This document shows, one piece after another, positions 58,330 through 64,000 of a DNA stretch of 64,000 nt. A model generated the notes under the pieces. It saw only the letters and a program-made list of their open reading frames with translations, was not told the origin of the DNA and ran no database searches. The position numbers and the translations under genes were made by a program. Every line of letters starts with the position of its first letter. Within the stretch, counting starts at the first letter, position 1. The stretch is taken from assembly GCF_001746755.1 (NCBI RefSeq), contig NZ_MCGG01000017.1, forward strand, positions 62,001-126,000, in the 5' to 3' direction. The DNA comes from Magnetovibrio blakemorei (lineage in GTDB: Bacteria > Pseudomonadota > Alphaproteobacteria > Rhodospirillales > Magnetovibrionaceae).

Positions 58330-59343
58330 CTAAATCAACCCCGCCAACGGTGAGCTTGGGTCGGCGTACATCTTTTTCGGCATACGCCCGGCCAAATAGG
58401 CCAAGCGTCCCGCTTCAACGGCCAGTTTCATGGCCCGCGCCATCTTGATGGGGTCTTTGGCTTCGGCAATGGCGGTGTTCATAAGCACGCCGTCACAGCC
58501 CAGTTCCATAGCGATGGCAGCGTCAGACGCGGTGCCGACACCGGCATCAACCAGCACCGGAATGTTGGCCTGTTCGATGATGATGCGGATACCGACCGGG
58601 TTTTGGATGCCCAAACCGGACCCGATGGGAGCCGCCAGCGGCATGATCGCGGCGCAGCCCATTTCTTCCAGAATTTTCGCCTGGATGGGATCATCGGCGC
58701 AATAAACCATCACCTTAAAACCCTCATCGATCAGCGTTTGTGCCGCCTTGAGGGTTTCCGGCATGTTCGGGTACAAGGTTTTTTGATCGCCCAACACTTC
58801 CAGCTTCACCAAGTCCCAGCCGCCAGCTTCGCGCGCCAAGCGCAAGGTGCGCACGGCTTCATCGGCGCTAAAGCAGCCCGCCGTGTTGGGCAGATAGGTG
58901 TAGGTTTTGGGATCGACGTAATCCGTCAGCATTGGCTCTTTGGGATTGGACACGTTGACCCGGCGCACCGCAACGGTGACGATTTCTGCGCCAGACGCTT
59001 CAATGGCTTTGGCGGTTTCTTCGAAATCTTTATATTTTCCGGTGCCAACCAACAGCCGCGACCAATATTTTTCTCCGGCCACTTCAAAACAATCGGCCTT
59101 CAAGCTGGGATCTTGCCCCGGATCGTTACACGGCGTCTTGGGTGCACCGCCGCCGATGAAGTGAACAATTTCCAATTTATCGCCGTCTTCCAAAGCGGCG
59201 TCGCCATAGGTGGACTTGGGCACAATCTCCAAATTGCGCTCAACGGCGACCTTCGATGAGTCAAGACCGATTCGCGTCAACAGCTCATTGACCGTCAAAA
59301 CCGACTCAAATTCCTGAAATTCGCCGTTAATGGTGAGACGCAT
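58330..59343 (-). CDS. thiG: ThiS-ThiG fusion: sulfur carrier and thiazole synthase
   Basis: 337 residues. Residues 1-66 are ThiS ([12 protein letters not shown] to IVHFIGGG), the sulfur carrier for thiamine thiazole. Residues 85-337 are ThiG with the Schiff-base Lys at 180 (LVKLEVLGD) and the phosphate region near GSGLGIQNP. Free ThiS must end in Gly-Gly to be activated, but here Gly64-66 are followed by a 20-residue linker into ThiG. Fused forms are known in databases, but how they are loaded is unclear. No other thiamine gene and no TPP riboswitch is visible here. Confidence 0.93.
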   Translation of the reverse strand: MRLTINGEFQEFESVLTVNELLTRIGLDSSKVAVERNLEIVPKSTYGDAALEDGDKLEIVHFIGGGAPKTPCNDPGQDPSLKADCFEVAGEKYWSRLLVGTGKYKDFEETAKAIEASGAEIVTVAVRRVNVSNPKEPMLTDYVDPKTYTYLPNTAGCFSADEAVRTLRLAREAGGWDLVKLEVLGDQKTLYPNMPETLKAAQTLIDEGFKVMVYCADDPIQAKILEEMGCAAIMPLAAPIGSGLGIQNPVGIRIIIEQANIPVLVDAGVGTASDAAIAMELGCDGVLMNTAIAEAKDPIKMARAMKLAVEAGRLAYLAGRMPKKMYADPSSPLAGLI

Positions 59344-59519
59344 ACCCTCTGCCTTTCCTATTATATTGCCTTGAAGACCGTTTTTTCACCGCTTTCGGCT
59401 GGTCTTGTGTGTTCAGCGTTGTAACATAAGCCAAAGTCCCTATTCCACAAGAGTATGTGCGTGCTATAAAACGCCCATACTGTATAACGAGATCTGAGTT
59501 ACGATCTGAGGGTATTTCG

Positions 59520-59963
59520 ATGACAGCCAAGGTGTTGGTCCTCAATGGGCCGAACCTCAATCTTTTGGGAACGCGTGAACCCGATGTCTACGGCGCCGAG
59601 ACGCTGGCGGGCATCGAGGCCAATTGCCATGCGCGCGCCAAAGCCTTGGACTTAGAAATCGAATTTCGCCAAACCAATAGCGAAGGCCAACTGGTGGATT
59701 GGGTGCAACAAGCCCGAGGCACGTTTGACGCGTTGATTCTTAACGCCGGGGCCTATACGCATACCTCTGTCGCCATTTTGGACGCCTTAAAAGCCGTGCA
59801 AATACCGACCATCGAAGTACACCTATCCAATATTCACCAGCGCGAAGAATTCCGCAGCCATTCCTACATTTCCAAGGTTGCTGTCGGCATGATTTGCGGA
59901 TTTGGCGGATTTGGCTATGAAATGGCGCTGGAATCCGCCGCGCGCCTGTTGACCAAGAAGTGA
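59520..59963 (+). CDS. aroQ: 3-dehydroquinate dehydratase, type II
   Basis: Shikimate-pathway enzyme, 147 residues from ATG 59520 with GAGGG seven bases upstream; an earlier ATG at 59457 lacks a site. Signatures are VLNGPNLNLLGTREPDVYG near residue 6, with the catalytic Tyr, FRQTNSEGQLVDW near 48, NAGAYTHTSVAI near 74 and EVHLSNIHQREEFR near 98, with the catalytic His. It heads an operon with accB and accC. A GATCTGAG sequence is duplicated just before the start. Confidence 0.96.
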   Translation: MTAKVLVLNGPNLNLLGTREPDVYGAETLAGIEANCHARAKALDLEIEFRQTNSEGQLVDWVQQARGTFDALILNAGAYTHTSVAILDALKAVQIPTIEVHLSNIHQREEFRSHSYISKVAVGMICGFGGFGYEMALESAARLLTKK

Positions 59964-59975
59964 GACCAATCGCTC

Positions 59976-60425
59976 ATGAGCAAAACAATTGACGTCGATG
60001 ACGACCTGATCCGCAAGCTTGCGGGCCTGATGGACGAAACCGGCCTGACCGAAATCGAAATCGGCCAAAACGACTTTACGGTGCGCGTCGCCCGCGGCAG
60101 CACCGCTGTGGCCACCTATGCGGCTCCAGCGATGGGCCATGCCCCGGCAGCTGCACCAGAAACCCCGGCAGCCCCCGCCCATGCGGACCACCCCGGCGTG
60201 GTGACTTCACCCATGGTGGGTGTGGCATACACCGCGGCAGAACCCGGCGCGGCAGCATTCGTCAACGTCGGCGATCATGTCAGCGAAGGCCAAGTGGTGT
60301 TGCTGATCGAAGCGATGAAAGTGTTCAACCAAATCAAAGCCCCGCGCGGTGGCACGGTGAAAAACATTTTGGTGGAAAGTGGGTCTCCGGTCGAATTCGG
60401 CGAACCTCTTTTGATCATCGAATAA
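59976..60425 (+). CDS. accB: Biotin carboxyl carrier protein of acetyl-CoA carboxylase
   Basis: Carries biotin between the two halves of acetyl-CoA carboxylase. 149 residues: an N-terminal domain (1 to about 40), a Pro/Ala-rich swinging linker (about 48-70) and a biotinyl domain with the biotinylation motif IEAMKVFNQI near residue 112 at its Lys. It lies 12 bp after aroQ and 18 bp before accC, so the three are co-transcribed. Confidence 0.96.
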   Translation: MSKTIDVDDDLIRKLAGLMDETGLTEIEIGQNDFTVRVARGSTAVATYAAPAMGHAPAAAPETPAAPAHADHPGVVTSPMVGVAYTAAEPGAAAFVNVGDHVSEGQVVLLIEAMKVFNQIKAPRGGTVKNILVESGSPVEFGEPLLIIE

Positions 60426-60443
60426 GCGGCGGGGCCAACATTT

Positions 60444-61793
60444 ATGTTCGACAAGGTACTTATCGCCAACCGGGGTGAAATCGCGCTGCGTATTTTGCGT
60501 GCGTGTCGTGAAATGGGCATCAAAACGGTGGCCGTTCACTCCACCGCGGACGACAGCGCCATGCACGTGCGCTTGGCCGACGAAGCCGTTTGCATTGGAC
60601 CACCCCCGGCCAAAGATAGCTACTTGAACATCGCCGCGATCATCTCGGCGGCACAAATTTCCGGCGCGGACGCCATTCATCCGGGCTACGGATTTTTGTC
60701 GGAAAACGCCCACTTTGCCTCTATTGTTGAAGAGCACGGCTTTGTCTTTATCGGCCCAACCGCCGAACACATCACCTTGATGGGCGATAAAATCGCCGCC
60801 AAAGACGCGGTCAAAAAAGCCGGTATTCCCGTGGTTCCTGGCTCTGACGGTGGTGTCAGCACCTATGAAGAAGCCATCAAAGTGTGCAAAGACATTGGCT
60901 ATCCGATCATCATCAAAGCCACAGCGGGTGGCGGTGGACGCGGCATGAAGATGGCCACGTGCGAAGCTGAACTTGAACTGGCTTTCCGTTCGGCGCGCTC
61001 CGAAGCCGAATCCGCCTTTGGCAACGCCGAAGTCTACATCGAAAAATTCCTTGGTCGCCCGCGCCACATTGAAATTCAGGTCTTGGCCGACAACTACGGC
61101 AACGTGGTGCACTTGGGTGAACGCGATTGCTCGTTGCAGCGTCGCCATCAAAAGGTTTTGGAAGAAGCGCCCTCACCGGCCCTGAACAAAGAACAGCGCG
61201 ACAGAATTGGCGCCATTGCCGCCGAAGCGGTGAAAAAAATCGGCTATCGCTCGGCAGGCACCATCGAATTCTTGTATGAGGACGGCGAGTTCTTTTTCAT
61301 CGAAATGAACACCCGCTTGCAGGTTGAACACCCGGTGACGGAAATGATCACGCGCCTGGATTTGGTGCGCGAAATGATCCGCATCGCCGCAGGTGCACCG
61401 TTGGGCTATACCCAAGAGGATGTGGTGTTTATCGGCCATGCCATTGAATGTCGCATCAACGCCGAAGACCCGGTGAGCTTCATGCCGTGTCCGGGCACCA
61501 TCGGCATTTACCATGCCCCGGGCGGCCTGGGCGTGCGCGTCGACAGCGGGCTATACACCGGCTACAAAGTGCCCTCGCACTACGATTCCATGATCGCCAA
61601 ATTGATCGTCCACGGCACCAACCGCAACGAATGCCTAATGCGGTTGCGGCGCGCCTTGTCGGAATACGTCATCGACGGCCTGAAAACGACCATCCCGCTG
61701 CACCAAAGACTCGCCACCGCGCCCGACATCATCAACGGCGATTACGACATCCATTGGCTCGAAGCGTTTATGGAAGAGACCAAACCCAAATAG
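60444..61793 (+). CDS. accC: Biotin carboxylase subunit of acetyl-CoA carboxylase
   Basis: ATP-grasp enzyme that carboxylates biotin on AccB. 449 residues with [20 protein letters not shown] at the start, [14 protein letters not shown] near 75, the glycine-rich [12 protein letters not shown] near 159, and [14 protein letters not shown] near 288 with the catalytic Glu and Arg. It is followed by a strong terminator. All features are standard. Confidence 0.97.
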   Translation: MFDKVLIANRGEIALRILRACREMGIKTVAVHSTADDSAMHVRLADEAVCIGPPPAKDSYLNIAAIISAAQISGADAIHPGYGFLSENAHFASIVEEHGFVFIGPTAEHITLMGDKIAAKDAVKKAGIPVVPGSDGGVSTYEEAIKVCKDIGYPIIIKATAGGGGRGMKMATCEAELELAFRSARSEAESAFGNAEVYIEKFLGRPRHIEIQVLADNYGNVVHLGERDCSLQRRHQKVLEEAPSPALNKEQRDRIGAIAAEAVKKIGYRSAGTIEFLYEDGEFFFIEMNTRLQVEHPVTEMITRLDLVREMIRIAAGAPLGYTQEDVVFIGHAIECRINAEDPVSFMPCPGTIGIYHAPGGLGVRVDSGLYTGYKVPSHYDSMIAKLIVHGTNRNECLMRLRRALSEYVIDGLKTTIPLHQRLATAPDIINGDYDIHWLEAFMEETKPK

Positions 61794-61841
61794 ACCAACG
61801 GACAGACACGCGACCTCGGTCGCGTCACCTGAACACAGGAA

Positions 61842-61874
61842 GGCCGGGCGACATAACATCGCCCGGCCCTTTTT
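61842..61874 (+). terminator. Terminator after aroQ-accB-accC
   Basis: Perfect 10-bp stem GGCCGGGCGA/TCGCCCGGCC with a seven-base loop, followed by C and five T residues, about 48 bases after the accC stop. Confidence 0.92.
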
Positions 61875-61924
61875 CCCGGTCCATTTACAGTTTCGTCAAA
61901 TGGATCGGAATTCGGCTAAGGGAT

Positions 61925-62467
61925 TCAATAGCCGCCTTTCTTTCCGGCACCCGCAAAGATAAACGATCCGGTGTAATCGAACGGTTTCCACCACGGCCCC
62001 ACGCCGGTTTCCTTGTCGGTGTGACGCATAAAGGCGTGACCCTCGGGTGGCTGGATATGGAACACCAGATTGTATTCACCCGCACCGTCCAGTTTGACAT
62101 TGGCACCGTAATGGGGGCCATCAGACGCAACCATGCCCATGAACATACCGGCTTTTTTCCAATCGCTGCCACTCTTCGTCAGCTCATAAGAAATGTTCAG
62201 GTAAGGGATCCATTCCCCACCTGCAAAGCCGTTTTCATTGCCGACAACGGCGTGAATATCGGCTTCCAGGTGAATGTCGGTTACGGCACTTCCTTGATCG
62301 TGCATGGCAGGTTCCATGTCGACGGGCTGGAGGAAGATGCCCATAACCTCCATACCGTTGATGACGATCGGCTCGCCGGCGGGCTGTTCGCCAGCCGTTG
62401 CAGCGGTCGTACCAATCGTCGCGGCCATTACGCTAATAATAATCATTTGCAACAGTTTTTTATGCAT
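61925..62467 (-). CDS. Periplasmic iron-binding protein of the P19/FtrA type
   Basis: 180 residues with a signal peptide (1 to about 25, ending ATAGEQ). The mature part matches the P19/Tp34 family, which binds copper or iron with Met and His side chains in the periplasm: NGMEVMGIF, MEPAMHDQ, TDIHLEADIHAVV, FMGMVASDGPHYG and FHIQPPEGHAFMRHTD. With the next gene it forms an Ftr-type ferrous iron uptake unit. It is the last gene of the minus-strand operon. Confidence 0.86.
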   Translation of the reverse strand: MHKKLLQMIIISVMAATIGTTAATAGEQPAGEPIVINGMEVMGIFLQPVDMEPAMHDQGSAVTDIHLEADIHAVVGNENGFAGGEWIPYLNISYELTKSGSDWKKAGMFMGMVASDGPHYGANVKLDGAGEYNLVFHIQPPEGHAFMRHTDKETGVGPWWKPFDYTGSFIFAGAGKKGGY

Positions 62468-62511
62468 ATTGAGACTTTCCTTTTCTGCCGTGTGTAAATT
62501 TGAGGAAAACG

Positions 62512-63909
62512 TTAGAGACTAAAGACGGCCGGATACCAGGCCGCACCGACAAAGGTGATGCTCACGGCACCACCTGCCAACGGAATAAACCGCACATGTG
62601 ACGCAACGCCCTGGTGCGCCAAAATGCGCCAGCCGAGCCACAGGCTCCACACCGCACCCAGCGCAAACAAAACACTCTTCACCAAACGCACATCGTCTGC
62701 GGACAGGCCCAAAAGGGACAAAACGGAAAAGAGTTCCCCGCCCAAACCCAAGACCAAAGACACCATGGCCACCGGAGCGATTTGATAGCCAAGTTCGACA
62801 AACCGACGCGACCAAGTGCGCGCCCCGCCAAGCCGACCTGCCAACCATGCCGACGCGCCCGTTGTGAGGCTCAGAACGATAACCGACAACACCATCCATC
62901 CCACCATGTACCCCGTGATGGTGATAAAATCGACCCAGCGAAACACTTCACGCTCGACCGGAAACACCGCCATCAACCAGCTTGGGCCGGGCTCACCAAC
63001 CCACAACCAGCCGGACTTGATGGCGCTCGTCGCCAACCACAGGCGAAAGCTCTGATAGTTGTCCAGCACCAGCCACAAAAACCCACCCAAGGCGACGCCG
63101 TTGCCCAAAAAGAGAAACAGAACTTCGGACAGGTTCGGATTGCGCCCGGCAATCTCTTCGATCTCTATGCCCGGTCGGCGCACGGCCAAGCGCAAACCGC
63201 CTTGAGTATTGGGGTGCACGCAGCGAAAACATTCGATGCAGTGACGGGTTTCCGTTTTGCGTTTGAGATCAATCATGGTTGGGCACGCCGTCGCCTCGGT
63301 CCATGCATCGCCCCCTTCGCGCAGACGCTTGGGACGAAAGTCCACCATGCCCAGTCGTGAATAGACGCCCAACAACAGGCCAATGGGGCACGCATGACGA
63401 CACCACGCGCGCTTGTTCCGCCCCCACACGAAGCCGACGACAATGGCCACGGCCATCACCCCGCCAAACAGCAGCGCGGAGGTTTCCGCATGATCGCGCG
63501 CACCCAAGGTTTGCGCCCAAATGGTGATGACGATAAAACTGACAACTGGCGTCCCCGGCCACTGCAGCCACGCCGGAATGGCGCGTTTAAGGCCCTTCTT
63601 GTTCGCCCATTCGGACGCCGCGCCCATGGGGCACAGCAAGCCGCACCAACTGCGTCCGGTGAAAATCACCGACACGAACACAAGGGGAAACCACAGCCCC
63701 CACAACAGCAAGTTGGCGAACAGCCTGTAATTGTCCAACAGTCCGTCCTGAGGGCCCGGTATCGCGCCCAGGGGCGGCGCAAAAATCAACCCGACAAAGG
63801 CCAAAAACATCAGCACATGCACCCACACCAAACGGTGACGGTGACGCACGAAAAACGCCTCGATCCCGCTGACGATACGCTGTGCGCTCCGGGCGCCCCA
63901 CTCGGTCAT
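62512..63909 (-). CDS. Membrane polyferredoxin of an Ftr-type iron transport system
   Basis: 465 residues from ATG 63909, which overlaps the previous stop in ATGA; an earlier in-frame start at 63939 lies inside the upstream gene. About nine membrane helices carry two CxxxCP motifs (WCGLLCPMG near 89 and WCRHACPIG near 171) and a cytoplasmic CIECFRCVHP near 226, typical of NapH/FtrD-like proteins holding [4Fe-4S] clusters. It probably passes electrons across the membrane during iron uptake. The P19-type gene follows after 44 bp. Confidence 0.84.
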   Translation of the reverse strand: MTEWGARSAQRIVSGIEAFFVRHRHRLVWVHVLMFLAFVGLIFAPPLGAIPGPQDGLLDNYRLFANLLLWGLWFPLVFVSVIFTGRSWCGLLCPMGAASEWANKKGLKRAIPAWLQWPGTPVVSFIVITIWAQTLGARDHAETSALLFGGVMAVAIVVGFVWGRNKRAWCRHACPIGLLLGVYSRLGMVDFRPKRLREGGDAWTEATACPTMIDLKRKTETRHCIECFRCVHPNTQGGLRLAVRRPGIEIEEIAGRNPNLSEVLFLFLGNGVALGGFLWLVLDNYQSFRLWLATSAIKSGWLWVGEPGPSWLMAVFPVEREVFRWVDFITITGYMVGWMVLSVIVLSLTTGASAWLAGRLGGARTWSRRFVELGYQIAPVAMVSLVLGLGGELFSVLSLLGLSADDVRLVKSVLFALGAVWSLWLGWRILAHQGVASHVRFIPLAGGAVSITFVGAAWYPAVFSL

Positions 63910-64000
63910 GACGCACGCCTGCGCAAAAGCGGCCAGCAACTGCCCAACGCGAGGATCACCAATACGGCAAGCTGCGCACCAAGACTTTCCAGGGTCGGAA
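63906..64000 (-). CDS. C-terminal end of a membrane protein, possibly an FTR1-type iron permease (partial)
   Basis: Thirty codons and a stop are visible at the window edge: a hydrophobic helix (LGAQLAVLVILALGSCWPLL) followed by a basic end RRRAS. The stop overlaps the start of the polyferredoxin gene by 4 bases (ATGA). In Ftr operons the permease or a cupredoxin precedes the polyferredoxin, so an FTR1 permease tail is the likely reading, but this is inferred from position only. Confidence 0.45.
   Translation of the reverse strand, partial: PTLESLGAQLAVLVILALGSCWPLLRRRAS

Noticed and set aside
59344-59519. TPP riboswitch before the ThiS-ThiG gene
   Set aside because: Neither the CTGAGA nor the GCGNAGGGA-type conserved segments are found on the minus strand of this space.

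Overview
The window reads as chromosomal DNA of a free-living, flagellated alphaproteobacterium, most like the Rhodospirillales/magnetotactic-spirillum side of the class. The evidence is the protein signatures (an alpha-type flagellin, class I PHA synthase, separate nuoC and nuoD, a ThiS-ThiG fusion, MeaB) and the gene order tig-clpP-clpX-lon-hupB-tRNA-Val followed at a distance by nuoA-N. No prophage, insertion sequence or CRISPR array is visible.

Layout. 1-13775: a complete nuoA-N operon for 14-subunit complex I on the minus strand, with nuoN cut by the window edge and no extra genes between the subunits. 14332-15183: a Fic-domain protein with a small antitoxin-like partner, visibly more AT-rich than its surroundings. 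15437-20260: tRNA-Asp, gmhA, an HD-GYP phosphodiesterase, sdaA, a small histidine kinase and tRNA-Val, lying between the usually close hupB and nuoA. 20381-27500: the proteostasis block hupB, lon, clpX, clpP and tig, each gene with its own terminator hairpin and lon with a heat-shock-like promoter. 27619-34444: tRNA-Leu, the NAD(P)HX repair enzyme, a DadA-like oxidase, a CopD-like membrane protein, an EF-hand/M23 protein, a Nudix hydrolase and an RTX protein. 34762-41133: sulfur and aspartate-family amino acid metabolism (cysK, sseA, hom, alaC) with recJ. 41244-46715: an OmpA-type lipoprotein, PHA synthase and a large hybrid sensor kinase. 46883-49852: a tight five-gene operon (isochorismatase-like, alpha/beta hydrolase, gamma-carbonic anhydrase-like, MeaB, SlyX). 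50143-55459: an RhlE-type helicase, an exceptional flagellin and a diguanylate cyclase. 55881-61793: ornithine decarboxylase with a structured leader, GNAT, LysE-type exporter, ThiS-ThiG fusion, aroQ and accBC. 61925-64000: the distal part of an Ftr-like iron uptake operon.

The most unusual locus is the flagellin at 52188-54377. Its conserved N- and C-terminal filament domains flank a central region of seven tandem repeats of about 55 residues. Each repeat has a conserved VxW strand and an R/Q-Y/F-D motif, and the count of seven suggests a seven-bladed beta-propeller carried on the outside of the filament. Next to it is a diguanylate cyclase whose N-terminal domain looks like a CZB zinc sensor that has lost its ligands.

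Other points of interest are the Fic/antitoxin pair, the possible speF-type leader before ornithine decarboxylase, the internal Gly-Gly-Gly of the ThiS-ThiG fusion, a histone-H1-like tail on trigger factor, a His-rich RTX protein, an EF-hand M23 protein lacking one active-site His, and a large interspersed palindrome between hom and recJ. Start sites were chosen by hand from ribosome binding sites and family lengths; several are non-ATG (TTG for hupB, GTG for the flagellin).
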